Below, piece by piece: positions 24,132-33,608 of a stretch of 64,000 bases of DNA. The notes under the pieces are model-generated. The model had not been told where the DNA came from and did no database searches. It saw only the letters and a program-made list of their open reading frames with translations. A program made the position numbers and the translations under genes. The stretch spans positions 1,245,001 to 1,309,000 of the forward strand of contig NZ_CP154260.1 in the NCBI RefSeq assembly GCF_039545795.1. The letters are read 5' to 3'. This DNA comes from Chitinophaga niabensis (GTDB taxonomy: Bacteria > Bacteroidota > Bacteroidia > Chitinophagales > Chitinophagaceae). Position 1 is the stretch's first letter. Each line of letters starts with the position of its first letter.

Positions 24132-24410
24132 TTAGCATTTCAGTGCGCTAAGAAATTTAATGTAATCATCCAGGACGGCCTGGTTTAATAAGTACTTCAG
24201 GTTTCGTCCTTCTTTTTCAGGAATGAGAAGGTCCGCGTCAACCAGTTGCTTCAGGTGATGAGAAATGGAGGGTTGGGCCAGGTCAAGAAAATCGTGTACT
24301 TCGGTGCAGTATAAACAGTCGTCTTTTTTCTTTTTGAACTTCTCGAGAATAGCAATTCTGCTTGAGTCACTCAAGGCTTTAGAGATCTTTTCAAACTTTT
24401 TACTGTCCAT
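24132..24410 (-). CDS. ArsR family repressor with CxxC motif
   Basis: 92 residues. The winged helix is clear: KALSDSSRIAILEKF, then FLDLAQPSISHHLKQLVDADLLIPEKEGRNLKYLL. Three cysteines are present: Cys32 and Cys35 in DDCLYCTEV, before the recognition helix, and the C-terminal Cys92. Placement of two Cys just before the HTH suggests metal, arsenite or thiol-redox sensing. The transcript probably continues into the MFS exporter gene. A perfect -7 box lies upstream. Confidence 0.9.
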   Translation of the reverse strand: MDSKKFEKISKALSDSSRIAILEKFKKKKDDCLYCTEVHDFLDLAQPSISHHLKQLVDADLLIPEKEGRNLKYLLNQAVLDDYIKFLSALKC

Positions 24411-24428
24411 ACTTCCTCATTTACAATG

Positions 24429-24436
24429 CAAATATA
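24429..24436 (-). promoter_or_regulatory. -7 promoter box of the ArsR gene
   Basis: The minus strand reads TATATTTG, 18 bases before the ATG at 24410. The bases around it are very AT-rich and contain the palindrome-like ATCGAAAT on the + strand. Confidence 0.55.
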
Positions 24437-24502
24437 AATAGATATATCGAAATGTATAAATCTTTTTTTAGTTGCTTGATTTTCAGCTAACTTAGGAGGG
24501 CT

Positions 24503-25447
24503 ATGTTACACAAAGAACTCATGGACCAGGCTGCTGCTGCATTACGCAAAGCGGCTTTAAATGAAGATGCCAAAGCTTACCTGCTTGCCAATCAGGAATT
24601 GAACGGCTTATTTAAGAAAGGGGCTAAAAGGTATCTTGGCGGAGATGATCTGCTGGAATCAATTTCAACCCTTAAAGCATTAAATGCCCGCGGTTTTGCC
24701 TGTTCCACAGATTTTATGGGAGAAAGTATCCGGAAGGAAGAGGAGGCGAATAAAGCAACAGCCGAGTTCCTCCGGGTATGTGAGGCCATCGGTACACATG
24801 GATTGAACAGCAGTATTTCCCTGGACCTTTCGCACATTGGTTTGGTGATAGATAAAGAACTGGCGATGCAGAACCTGTCAAAGATCTGCGATGCTGCTGA
24901 AAAGATAGGGAAGGAAGTAGTGATCAGTGCGGAAGGAATTGACAGAACAGATAGTATCCATGAGGTATACAAAACACTCAGTGGAAAGTATCCTCATTTA
25001 TGCATTACTGTACAGGCATATCTCTACAGGAGTAAAGATGATCTGATAGAACTGAAAAAGCTGCCGAATAAGATCCGGCTGGTGAAAGGGGCTTTTGATG
25101 TACCGGACCATGTTGCCTATAAAAGAGGCGAAGCGTTAAATAAAGTATACCTGGAATACGCATACGGGTTATTATCAACTGATCATCACTGCTCTATTGC
25201 CACGCATGATATCCTTATCCAGGAAGCTGTGAAGGAAATACTGCTCACCATTCAGCCTGATAAAGAAAGATATGAATTTGAAAGCCTGCTCGGTATTGAA
25301 AACGACCTTTTAGCAGCATTGAAGGAAGAAGGACATCGTTGCCGGATCTATGTTGTATACGGCCAGGAATGGTATCTCTACCTGTTGAACAGGGTGGCGG
25401 AATATCCGCCCAGCATATTCCAGGTATTGCTTGATATTATGACTTAA
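24503..25447 (+). CDS. Proline dehydrogenase family flavoenzyme with altered substrate motif
   Basis: 314 residues, right for monofunctional proline dehydrogenases (about 300). The FAD-barrel motifs are present: SLDLSHIGLVID, ITVQAYLYRS, IRLVKGAF with Lys195, SIATHD and YEFESLLG. The C-terminal substrate motif reads YLYLLNRVAE (residues 291-300). In PutA-type enzymes that site is YxxRRxxE, and both Arg bind the proline carboxylate; here the first Arg is Asn296. So the flavin fold is kept while the substrate site is changed. No pyrroline-5-carboxylate dehydrogenase is nearby. It may be a proline dehydrogenase variant or act on another amine. Confidence 0.85.
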   Translation: MLHKELMDQAAAALRKAALNEDAKAYLLANQELNGLFKKGAKRYLGGDDLLESISTLKALNARGFACSTDFMGESIRKEEEANKATAEFLRVCEAIGTHGLNSSISLDLSHIGLVIDKELAMQNLSKICDAAEKIGKEVVISAEGIDRTDSIHEVYKTLSGKYPHLCITVQAYLYRSKDDLIELKKLPNKIRLVKGAFDVPDHVAYKRGEALNKVYLEYAYGLLSTDHHCSIATHDILIQEAVKEILLTIQPDKERYEFESLLGIENDLLAALKEEGHRCRIYVVYGQEWYLYLLNRVAEYPPSIFQVLLDIMT

Positions 25448-25465
25448 AATTGCTAATTATACTGT

Positions 25466-26866
25466 ATGATCAGACAATTAGCAAGCCTCCTGATACTTAC
25501 GGCAGCATATGCTCCCGCCGCAATGGCACAACAGCAAAAGCCGCCCAATATCATCTTCATCATTGCAGATGACCTGGGATATGGTAACCTTACTGCTTAT
25601 AATCCAGCGCACAAAGTGCCTACGCCTAATATCGACAGGCTGGCAAAAGAAGGTATTAAATTCACCCGGTTCTATTCCGGCAGTACAGTATGTGCCCCCA
25701 GCCGCTGTGCTTTGATGACGGGGAAACACATGGGCCATGCTTATATCCGTGGCAACAGCCGTGAGCCTATCCGTTTGCAGGATACCACACTGGCCACCCG
25801 TTTGCGTAATAATGGATATACCACAGGCATGTTTGGTAAATGGGGATTGGGAGAGGAGAATACTACAGGGGCTCCGGAGCTGCAAGGCTTTGATGCTTTT
25901 TATGGTTACCTGAATCAAACACATGCACATCATTATTATACCAACCGCCTGTTTGAAATACAGCATGGAAAAACGGTAAGGGTTGAACTGGATTCCACGC
26001 AGTATACTGATGAACTGATCATACAGAAGGCCCTGAGCTTTATAGAGGATAACAGGAACAAACCCTTCTTCCTGTATCTTCCTTTAACGATCCCGCATGC
26101 GGAATTACATGCGCCCCCAGTTTTCATGAGACGTTATCAAAACGCAGATGGCAGCAGTAAACTGGGGCCTGAAACACCTTTTGTAACAGGTAACATAGCC
26201 AGTTATCATTCCCAGCCACAACCGCATGCCGCTTTTGCTGCCATGATCTCCAAACTGGATGATGATGTGGCGCGTGTACTGGCATTGGTGAAATCCCTGG
26301 GGATGGATGATAATACCTACATATTTTTCACGAGTGATAACGGTCCGCATAAAGAAGGTGGTGGAGATCCTGAATTCTTTGACAGCAATGGCCCTTTACG
26401 GGGAATTAAAAGAGATCTGTATGAAGGGGGCATCCGTGTACCGTTATTGGTAAGGGCACCGGGAAAAGTTCCGGCTAATGTTACCCGTAACGATATTTGG
26501 GCTTTCTGGGATGTATTGCCAACCCTGTGTAGTCTTACGAATACCGCTGTGCCTGCAGGGATCGATGGCATCTCTTTTACAAATGCCCTTAAGGGGAAAA
26601 AGCAGGTACAGCAACATGCATATTTATATTGGCAATTCAATGAAAAGCAATATAAAGAAGCAGTGGTGCAAGGGGATTGGAAACTGGTAAAAATTAAATC
26701 GAAAGGAGAACCCGGGGTAGTAGAGTTGTATAACCTGGCGAATGATATAGGAGAGCAGCATAACCTGGCCAATCAGCAACCCCGTAAGGTAAAGGAGCTA
26801 AGTGCATTGGCGGCGAAGTCGAAAACACCTGCGGAACTCAAAGCTTTTGATTGGAAGATCGAATAA
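25466..26866 (+). CDS. Exported type I sulfatase
   Basis: 466 residues with a signal peptide ending near AAMAQ. Metal-binding Asp35 and Asp36 lie in FIIADDLGYGN. The maturation motif STVCAPSRCALMTG has Cys76, converted to formylglycine, and Arg80 of the CxPSR signature. MFGKWGLGE and FFTSDNGPHKEGG supply further active-site residues. S1-type enzymes remove sulfate from sugars or aryl compounds. The gene lies 18 bases after the proline dehydrogenase-like gene and stands outside any SusCD locus; the maturase would be elsewhere. Specificity cannot be read from the sequence. Confidence 0.93.
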   Translation: MIRQLASLLILTAAYAPAAMAQQQKPPNIIFIIADDLGYGNLTAYNPAHKVPTPNIDRLAKEGIKFTRFYSGSTVCAPSRCALMTGKHMGHAYIRGNSREPIRLQDTTLATRLRNNGYTTGMFGKWGLGEENTTGAPELQGFDAFYGYLNQTHAHHYYTNRLFEIQHGKTVRVELDSTQYTDELIIQKALSFIEDNRNKPFFLYLPLTIPHAELHAPPVFMRRYQNADGSSKLGPETPFVTGNIASYHSQPQPHAAFAAMISKLDDDVARVLALVKSLGMDDNTYIFFTSDNGPHKEGGGDPEFFDSNGPLRGIKRDLYEGGIRVPLLVRAPGKVPANVTRNDIWAFWDVLPTLCSLTNTAVPAGIDGISFTNALKGKKQVQQHAYLYWQFNEKQYKEAVVQGDWKLVKIKSKGEPGVVELYNLANDIGEQHNLANQQPRKVKELSALAAKSKTPAELKAFDWKIE

Positions 26867-26872
26867 AGGGTT

Positions 26873-27622
26873 TTATATCATTCCGCCCCAGATCTCCATG
26901 AATCCATCTTTCTTTCGCCGGGACAGTAATGCAAAATGCCCGTTCTGCATTTCAATCTGTCCGCCATCTCCTTTGATGTAACGTTTGATATGATGTAAGT
27001 TGATGATGAAAGAATGATGTGTGCGGAAGAAAATATCTGAGGGGAGTAATTCTTCAAATTCTTTCAGGGTGCGCGATGCGATCAGTTTGGGCGCATTGGT
27101 GAAATAAATAGTAGTATAGTTGCTCTGGGCTTCCAGGTGCACAATGTCTGTGGTATTAAAGAAGAGCATGCCTTCCAGGGTAGGGATGGCAATTTTATTC
27201 AGTTGTTGCCTGGTTTGCAGGTTCTGCTGTAATACTTCCAGCTTTTCGTTAGTATGTGGCTGCGATTGGGTGCCTGCTCTTTTAACAGCATTTCTGAGTT
27301 CTTCAATGTCTATTGGCTTTAGCAGATAATCAAACGCGGCATACCGGATGGCTTTAATGGCATATTGATCATATGCGGTAGTAAAGATCAGGTGAAAATT
27401 TTTCTCCGGCAGTTCCTGCAGCATGTCAAATCCATCCATGCGGGGCATTTCAATATCCAGGAAAACAATAGCAGGTTTCTTTTCCCTGATGAGTTGCAGA
27501 CCTTCTATACCATCTGCCGCTTCACCGATCAGTTTTACATCCGGACAGTAGTCGTGCAGTTTTTCCCGGAGCGCGAGGCGCCCTTTTTGTTCATCGTCTA
27601 TGATAATAGCTGTGAGCATCAT
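26873..27622 (-). CDS. LytTR-type response regulator
   Basis: 249 residues. The receiver domain covers about 1-118: IIDDEQKGRLAL, then the phospho-acceptor region AIVFLDIEMPRMDGFDML, Thr in FTTAYDQYAIKAI, and Lys in LLKPIDIEEL. The LytTR DNA-binding domain covers about 145-245: FFNTTDIVHLEAQSNYTTIYF and FFRTHHSFIINLHHIKRYIKG. Its ATG overlaps the histidine kinase stop by four bases (ATGA), so the two are a translationally coupled pair. It is the last gene of the TANFOR operon. Confidence 0.95.
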   Translation of the reverse strand: MMLTAIIIDDEQKGRLALREKLHDYCPDVKLIGEAADGIEGLQLIREKKPAIVFLDIEMPRMDGFDMLQELPEKNFHLIFTTAYDQYAIKAIRYAAFDYLLKPIDIEELRNAVKRAGTQSQPHTNEKLEVLQQNLQTRQQLNKIAIPTLEGMLFFNTTDIVHLEAQSNYTTIYFTNAPKLIASRTLKEFEELLPSDIFFRTHHSFIINLHHIKRYIKGDGGQIEMQNGHFALLSRRKKDGFMEIWGGMI

Positions 27623-30600
27623 TGGATCTTTAATAATACTTTTACAATGGTACCTGCTGCCTTTCCTTCTTTCTTCAGATCGGTCACCGATACAGAAGCA
27701 TTTTCTTCATTATTGAAAAAACGGATCCTGTCACGGCTCATTTGCATGCCATAAGAGTTATCCTGCCTGCGGGTATTGCTTTTAAATGCCTCTCTGCCCA
27801 CACCATTATCTTCTATCAGGTATTCGATATGGTCCTGCCGGTGAGAGATCCTGATAAATAACCTGCCTTCATTATCTGGCCTGTTCTTCAAGCCATGTAT
27901 GATCGCATTTTCCACATAAGGTTGCACGATCAGGGCAGGCACTTTATAATCATCCTGTAACAGTGAGTCATCTGCTTCTATCTGCACGGTGAATTTGTTT
28001 TCATTCCTGAGTTGTTCCAGGTCTATATAAAGCTGTAATGTTTCCAGGTCTTTTGCCAGTGTTACCGTGTTTTGCCGGGAACTGTCAAGTATGTTGCGCA
28101 GCAGTTTGGCGAATTTATTAAGATATACGGTGGCGTGGTATTTGTCATTGCTTTGTATGAGGCCATCGATGCTGTTGATGCAGTTGAAAATGAAGTGTGG
28201 GTTCATTTGTGCACGCAGGGCCTGCATTTCTATCTCGGTCATTTTTTGTTTCAGGCCGGCTACACTCCTGATCCCTTTGATCCGCCGCTTTACCAGCCAG
28301 GTAATGATGGCTGCAGCTATTAAAATAGCAGCTGTTAACACCCACCATTTTTTCCACCAGGGATGCAGGATGGTGAAATGAATACTGGTTTCATTGCTCC
28401 AGATACCGGAATTGTTGACGGCTTTTATAGCAATGGCATATTCGCCGGGAGGGAGGTTCAAAAAACTGATCTGGCGCTGATTGCCAACCGGGATCCAATT
28501 TTTATGGTCTATGCGGTAAAAGTATCTGTTCAGGGGGCCATCGGAAAAATTGATGGCGGTAAAACCAAGACTGATGTCGTTCTGCGTATATGGAATGCGG
28601 TAGCTGGCCTGAATGGGCCAGGAGGTATTGCCGATGCGTACATCGGTGATCTTTAAGGAAAGTACAGGCCGTTGTGCCAGCAGGCTATCCGGGTTAAAGG
28701 AGCTCAGGTAATGTTGTGTGATAAAAAAGATCTTCCCGGAGCTGCTGTCGTACGCCATATTTGCTACTTTGGGTTCAGGCAGGGCATTGGGATACATGAA
28801 ATTCATGAACTTATTCTCTTCCGGCAGAAAGCAGCTGATCCCATTGCTGGTGCCTATCCATAAACGGCCTTTGCTGTCTTCCGTCATAGTGGTTAATGAA
28901 CTGGAAGGCAGGCCATCTGCAACGGTGTATTTTGAAAAAAGGCGGCTGGGGATATGATATCTGAAAAGCCCGTTTCCGGTAGCTGCCCAGAGTATAGGCC
29001 TGCGGTTGCAGAGCAATGCAAAAATTGAGGCATTGTCGAATGTTGAATAATAATCCTGCGGGATCAATTCAAAAGTGTTGGTATTCCTTTTCCAGCGGGC
29101 CAGCCCAACGCCATCTACATTTCCCATCCATAAATTGCTTTCGTTATCTTCTGCAATCGCATATGCATGACGGATAGGGAGCGGGTTACTGCTTTCTTTG
29201 GAGGGATAATGGCTGAAACTACGATCGGCCGGATCATAATTTGCTACGCCATTTCCAAAACCGATGCCCATCCATATTAGTCCTTTACTATCCCTGAAGG
29301 CATTGAGTACAGGATGCCGGTCCATCACATCGGGTTTGCCTTTTTCCTTCAGTATACCAAATGTGCGTGTGGCCTGGTGATACCAGCGCATGCCCGATTG
29401 GGTACTGAGCCATAAGGTATCCCTGGCATTTGACTGCAGGGCATACCAGGTGATATTTTCATAAGCATGCCCTTTAAGCACCACATGGTCCAGCGCGTTG
29501 AGGTCCTTTGAAAAGAGGAAAAAACCTGAAGGCGTAGAACTTAACCATACGGTATCATTCACGAATGAGATATTTTCCAGCTGCCAGTCAGTTGTATCAG
29601 TATCACAACTGATCGCAACAGACCTTATGCCTTTTGCAGTACCAACGGCCTTGTACAAACCATTTGTGCTGCCTACCCAAAGATTACCGTCTTTATCTTT
29701 TTTAACGGCAGTAATATTTATTTCCGGAAGATAGACGTGCAGTGGCTGGCCCGTAAATGATGGAGGAAGCAGTACAAAACCTCCTGATTGAAAAATAATG
29801 CCGCGAAGGTGATCCTCCACGTTTATGATCCTGGTCACTGTACTTTCTATCCGCCTGGATGAATTGCTGAATAGGAGCCTGGTAGCCTGGCGGGTTTGGT
29901 TAAGGGGGCTGAAATATATTAAACTGTCCGTCAGGAACTGTACAATACGCACAGCTCCATTTTCATCGATATTCCAGTAGGTGCTTATGGCATTATTGAG
30001 CGCACGTAATGGATGCTGGGGGAGTTGCTGTATTTTTTGCAGCGAATCTTTTTGTGGATTGTAGATGTAGAGCTCGCCTGTTTCGTCTTCCCTTTGAAGG
30101 CATGCCAGGATTTCATTTCCCTGCAATACGCCAATGTCAGAAACGTAGTTCATGCGCAACCTGTTATAGTCTTTTTCACTATAACCTCTGAATGTTTTCA
30201 GGACCTTTAATTCTGCATTCAAACAATATAATGTTGTTCTTGTACCTGCCCAGATATTTTTGTTGGCGTCAATGGCTAAAGCCCTGAAATTATTATCGCG
30301 GCTGAACATAAATGGTTTGCTGTTCACCAGGAAGTTCCTGAACTGAAGGGTGCGCGTGTTTAATAAAGCGAGGCCTGAAGAGGTGGCAATCACCAGGTGG
30401 TCTGCATCATAGTTCACGATGTTCTGAATGTGATTGCCGGGGAGGGAGTTTTTACTGCTGTCGTGAAAGAAATTCCTGAATGCGGTGCCATCATAACGGC
30501 TGAGCCCGTTTGTGGTGCTGAGCCATAGGAAACCTTCTGCATCCTGTACGATGGCGGTGATGGCTGCATCCGGTAATCCGTCTTCCAGTCCCAACCTGCT

Positions 30601-30738
30601 GAAACGCAGGCTGTCCGCCTGCGCCATCAGCGTTTGGGTATACAATAAGGCCGTGATAAACAGGCAATACCGGTACATGCCTTTCAAGGGAATTCGTTTC
30701 CTGTAAATTACTGATAAATTGTTTAATGCTTTGCGCAT
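27619..30738 (-). CDS. Propeller-type sensor histidine kinase (LytS-like)
   Basis: 1039 residues; a later ATG at 30678 would place the signal peptide (ending TLMAQ) at the terminus. The periplasmic part, to about residue 790, is made of two-component propeller repeats (LWLSTTNGLSRYDGTAF, NLWVGSTNGLYK, LWIGTSNGISCFL) and then the Y_Y_Y domain. One transmembrane helix follows near 800 (VLTAAILIAAAIITWLV). The cytosolic His_kinase domain has MQALRAQMNPHFIFNCINSI, the His of which is phosphorylated, and a HATPase region with IEDNGVGREAF. It begins one base after the NHL gene, so it is part of the surface-protein operon and probably senses its state or its ligand. Confidence 0.94.
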   Translation of the reverse strand: MRKALNNLSVIYRKRIPLKGMYRYCLFITALLYTQTLMAQADSLRFSRLGLEDGLPDAAITAIVQDAEGFLWLSTTNGLSRYDGTAFRNFFHDSSKNSLPGNHIQNIVNYDADHLVIATSSGLALLNTRTLQFRNFLVNSKPFMFSRDNNFRALAIDANKNIWAGTRTTLYCLNAELKVLKTFRGYSEKDYNRLRMNYVSDIGVLQGNEILACLQREDETGELYIYNPQKDSLQKIQQLPQHPLRALNNAISTYWNIDENGAVRIVQFLTDSLIYFSPLNQTRQATRLLFSNSSRRIESTVTRIINVEDHLRGIIFQSGGFVLLPPSFTGQPLHVYLPEINITAVKKDKDGNLWVGSTNGLYKAVGTAKGIRSVAISCDTDTTDWQLENISFVNDTVWLSSTPSGFFLFSKDLNALDHVVLKGHAYENITWYALQSNARDTLWLSTQSGMRWYHQATRTFGILKEKGKPDVMDRHPVLNAFRDSKGLIWMGIGFGNGVANYDPADRSFSHYPSKESSNPLPIRHAYAIAEDNESNLWMGNVDGVGLARWKRNTNTFELIPQDYYSTFDNASIFALLCNRRPILWAATGNGLFRYHIPSRLFSKYTVADGLPSSSLTTMTEDSKGRLWIGTSNGISCFLPEENKFMNFMYPNALPEPKVANMAYDSSSGKIFFITQHYLSSFNPDSLLAQRPVLSLKITDVRIGNTSWPIQASYRIPYTQNDISLGFTAINFSDGPLNRYFYRIDHKNWIPVGNQRQISFLNLPPGEYAIAIKAVNNSGIWSNETSIHFTILHPWWKKWWVLTAAILIAAAIITWLVKRRIKGIRSVAGLKQKMTEIEMQALRAQMNPHFIFNCINSIDGLIQSNDKYHATVYLNKFAKLLRNILDSSRQNTVTLAKDLETLQLYIDLEQLRNENKFTVQIEADDSLLQDDYKVPALIVQPYVENAIIHGLKNRPDNEGRLFIRISHRQDHIEYLIEDNGVGREAFKSNTRRQDNSYGMQMSRDRIRFFNNEENASVSVTDLKKEGKAAGTIVKVLLKIQ

Positions 30739-30739
30739 G

Positions 30740-32059
30740 TTATTGCGGTGATATTTTCCTTACCCTGTAATTCCCGGAGTCTCCTACATATATATTGCCC
30801 TGCGCATCTACCACCACTGTGCTGGGGTCACTAAACCTGGCCTGTAATGCAGGGCCATCCGCATAACCTTGTGTGCTGCCGGCAATGGTGCTAACCGTGC
30901 CATCCGGTGTTATTTTCCGGATGCGGTGATTGCCTGCATCTGCTACATATACATTGCCCTGTGCATCTGCGGCAACTCCGCGGGGGCCGGAAAACCTGGC
31001 TGCTGCACCAACACCATCCTGGTAACCACTATTGCCACCGGCTAATGTAGTCACTACTCCGGCCGGTGTTATTTTCCGGATGCGGTCATTGCCATAATCG
31101 GCCACATATACATTTCCCTGTAGGTCCACTGCTACACCAAATGGTGTGCGGAACCTGGCGGCAGCTCCATTTCCATCAGCATTGCCAACGGTGCCATTAC
31201 CGGCTATGGTGCTTACGCCACCGGCAGGAGGGATCATGCGTATACAGTTATTATCCATGTCCGCTACGTAAAGGATACCTTGTGTATTGATGGCTACTGA
31301 CATAGGCCTGGCGAATTGGGCAGTAGTGCCGGTGCCATCTGTATATCCGGAAACGCCGGTGCCTGCTCTTGTGCTTACATTGCCGGCTGCTGCAATATAA
31401 CGGATACGGTGATTGACCACATCTGCCACATATACCCCGGCAGATGTACCAGAGCCGGTTGCTGCTACGCCTAATGGATTATAGAATTGCGCTACGTTCT
31501 GTAAACCATCGGAAAAACCTGCAGTACCACTGCCTGCCATTGTACTTACTGCACCGGCAGATATTCTGCGGATGCGGTTATTATCTCCATCTCCTAAAAT
31601 GATACTGCCGGAATAATCTATAGCAAGGCCCCAGACTGTACGGAACTGAGCTGTAAGCGCAGCACCATCTACATAACCCCGTGTACCGCTTCCTGCCACT
31701 GTGCTTACCACCAGGTTAGAACTGGGAGCATCTACATAGGTAAATACCGGGCCATCTGCTTCTTTGTTATGCACTTTTACATGTACAATTCCGGTGCCGG
31801 TCCTACTGTTCACGGTAACCATTAATACGGTGCTGGTGGAGGGGGAATCTACCTGAACAGGTACGCCGTTGATAGTTACGGTATGAAGGGAGGGTCTTAG
31901 GGAAAACCCACTGCCGTACAATCGTATCTGCGTGCCCGTTGTGCCGGACTTTGGTGCTATGCTGTCTATCACCGGCTGGGCAGGTGGTTCATCAAAAACA
32001 TTTTTCCTGGCGCAGGAAAACAAGATGCCTGCTAATAAAAAAAGAACGATGCGGTTCAT
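30740..32059 (-). CDS. NHL-repeat lipoprotein with IPT/TIG domain
   Basis: 439 residues. Lipobox ILFSC gives the lipidated Cys16. Residues 28-110 form an IPT/TIG Ig-like domain (PVIDSIAPKSGTTGTQIRLYGSGF). The rest is six NHL repeats, each close to VSTIAG-G-GYADG-ARF-P-GVAVD-QGN-YVADNHRIRKI, enough to close a six-bladed beta-propeller. Such lipoproteins bind partners or polysaccharide at the outer surface. The gene is between the FN3 and histidine kinase genes, with gaps of 19 and 1 bases. The blade sequences are very alike, pointing to recent blade amplification. Confidence 0.92.
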   Translation of the reverse strand: MNRIVLFLLAGILFSCARKNVFDEPPAQPVIDSIAPKSGTTGTQIRLYGSGFSLRPSLHTVTINGVPVQVDSPSTSTVLMVTVNSRTGTGIVHVKVHNKEADGPVFTYVDAPSSNLVVSTVAGSGTRGYVDGAALTAQFRTVWGLAIDYSGSIILGDGDNNRIRRISAGAVSTMAGSGTAGFSDGLQNVAQFYNPLGVAATGSGTSAGVYVADVVNHRIRYIAAAGNVSTRAGTGVSGYTDGTGTTAQFARPMSVAINTQGILYVADMDNNCIRMIPPAGGVSTIAGNGTVGNADGNGAAARFRTPFGVAVDLQGNVYVADYGNDRIRKITPAGVVTTLAGGNSGYQDGVGAAARFSGPRGVAADAQGNVYVADAGNHRIRKITPDGTVSTIAGSTQGYADGPALQARFSDPSTVVVDAQGNIYVGDSGNYRVRKISPQ

Positions 32060-32078
32060 AAAAAGTATTTAAACGATG

Positions 32079-33590
32079 TTATTTTCTTCTGATAGCTTTT
32101 TCATCACTCTTCGGGCTTTCTGTCTGCAACTGTTTTATGCTGATGGCATATACATACAATTGTTTACTGATCACCTGCCTGTCTATATAGCTCCCTTCCC
32201 TGGAAGGGATTTCAGCTATTTTTTTAAAGGCATTTGTAGTACGCCTGTAGATAACGTAACTGACCTGGCTGGCGTTCCCGTTGGCAAAGGGAGGGATGCT
32301 GATCTCAATCCCGGCTGTCAGGTTCCGGATATTGAAGTCTGCGGGCGGATATGCAGCCGCATCATTGGTGACGGTTACTTCAGCCAATGTGGAAAGGATG
32401 CTCTGATTGTTGGATGCATCGGCGGCTGCACATCCATACTGATAAATACCGGGGGTAGCAATCGTGTCTGTGAAATAGGTGCCGGGTATAAGTTTGTTGC
32501 TTAGTGCTGTGAAATATTTGTCTCCTTTTTTTCTTCTGTAGAGCATATAGCCAATAACAGAAGCGTCTGACTTTGTTACATCATTCCAGTACAGTTTAAT
32601 ACCCCCCGGTGTTGTTTTGGTGATCAGCCCTGCCGGGGCTGTTACTATCCTTGCTTTCTGCGGCTGCATGATCAGCAGGTCTGAAGTATCCCCTCTGTGA
32701 AGGTCCATATCCACTGCATTGATCGCATAAACATAACTGGTGCCGGCTTCCGTATTTTTGAGAGAGTCTATGTACACCGTATCTCTTATGGCTCCTGAGA
32801 TCACCTGCATATTTACTTTTGAAGTACCGCGCAGCACATAGTAGGCAAAGATGTTCAATTCGCTGTTGGGCAGCCAGTGAAGTTTCACATCACCGGCAGG
32901 CGTGAAAGATGCGGTTACACCTTGCGGCGCCGGGATATTCCGGGGCTTTGCATTGGCCAGTATGGTTATACGGGCTGGTGTAACCGCTCCACTTTGCTTC
33001 AGGTTAAACAGGACAGGAGTTAGGGTATAGTGATATTGGACACCGGGTAATATTTTTCTATCTATATATGCAGTTGCGCCGGGAGGTAAAGTATCTGCGA
33101 TGATATAATCCTCTGTGGCGGAACGGGATTTCATCACCTGTATGCCGGTAAAATAAGCTTTGGCAGGCAGGGGAGACCATCGCAGGAGGATCCCGCCGAG
33201 TGTATCCGTTGCCGTTAAACCGTTAACAGTTTCGGTATTTAAAAGGCTGAGTGCTAACAGGTGGATGGTATCAGAAGCCGGGCCTGTTCTGCCAAGCGTA
33301 TCTTCAGCACGCAGGAAAAGCGAAAACATCTGGCCTGGTTTTGTGGCCGTACTGTAAGTAACAAACGTAGTATCTTTTCTTACATACACAGGAAGAATGG
33401 CACTTTCAGCATATTTCCCGTTCTTGTCTGAAGCCCTGAATATTTTCGCAGAAACGGCATGGATGCCCGCAGTATACCAGGTGGCCATCAGAACACTATC
33501 TGTGGCCATCTTTCTATATTGCCTGAACTGCTGGGCAGACGCACGCAGTTGCAGAAAACAAAACAGTATCCAGATGATTATCCTGTACAT
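32079..33590 (-). CDS. Exported protein with fibronectin type III repeats
   Basis: 503 residues with a signal peptide ending at RASAQ. At least four FN3-like units are seen by repeated phrases such as GILLRWSPLPAKAYFTGIQV, GDVKLHWLPNSELNIFAYYVLRG, GIKLYWNDVTKSDASVIGYMLYRR and GIEISIPPFANGNASQVSYVIYRR. Each has the FN3 Trp and the LYR-type strand. It has no enzyme motif and no T9SS tail, so it is probably a structural partner of the TANFOR protein encoded 18 bases upstream. It ends 19 bases before the NHL lipoprotein gene. Confidence 0.88.
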   Translation of the reverse strand: MYRIIIWILFCFLQLRASAQQFRQYRKMATDSVLMATWYTAGIHAVSAKIFRASDKNGKYAESAILPVYVRKDTTFVTYSTATKPGQMFSLFLRAEDTLGRTGPASDTIHLLALSLLNTETVNGLTATDTLGGILLRWSPLPAKAYFTGIQVMKSRSATEDYIIADTLPPGATAYIDRKILPGVQYHYTLTPVLFNLKQSGAVTPARITILANAKPRNIPAPQGVTASFTPAGDVKLHWLPNSELNIFAYYVLRGTSKVNMQVISGAIRDTVYIDSLKNTEAGTSYVYAINAVDMDLHRGDTSDLLIMQPQKARIVTAPAGLITKTTPGGIKLYWNDVTKSDASVIGYMLYRRKKGDKYFTALSNKLIPGTYFTDTIATPGIYQYGCAAADASNNQSILSTLAEVTVTNDAAAYPPADFNIRNLTAGIEISIPPFANGNASQVSYVIYRRTTNAFKKIAEIPSREGSYIDRQVISKQLYVYAISIKQLQTESPKSDEKAIRRK

Positions 33591-33608
33591 ATTTCTTATT
33601 GTTATAGA

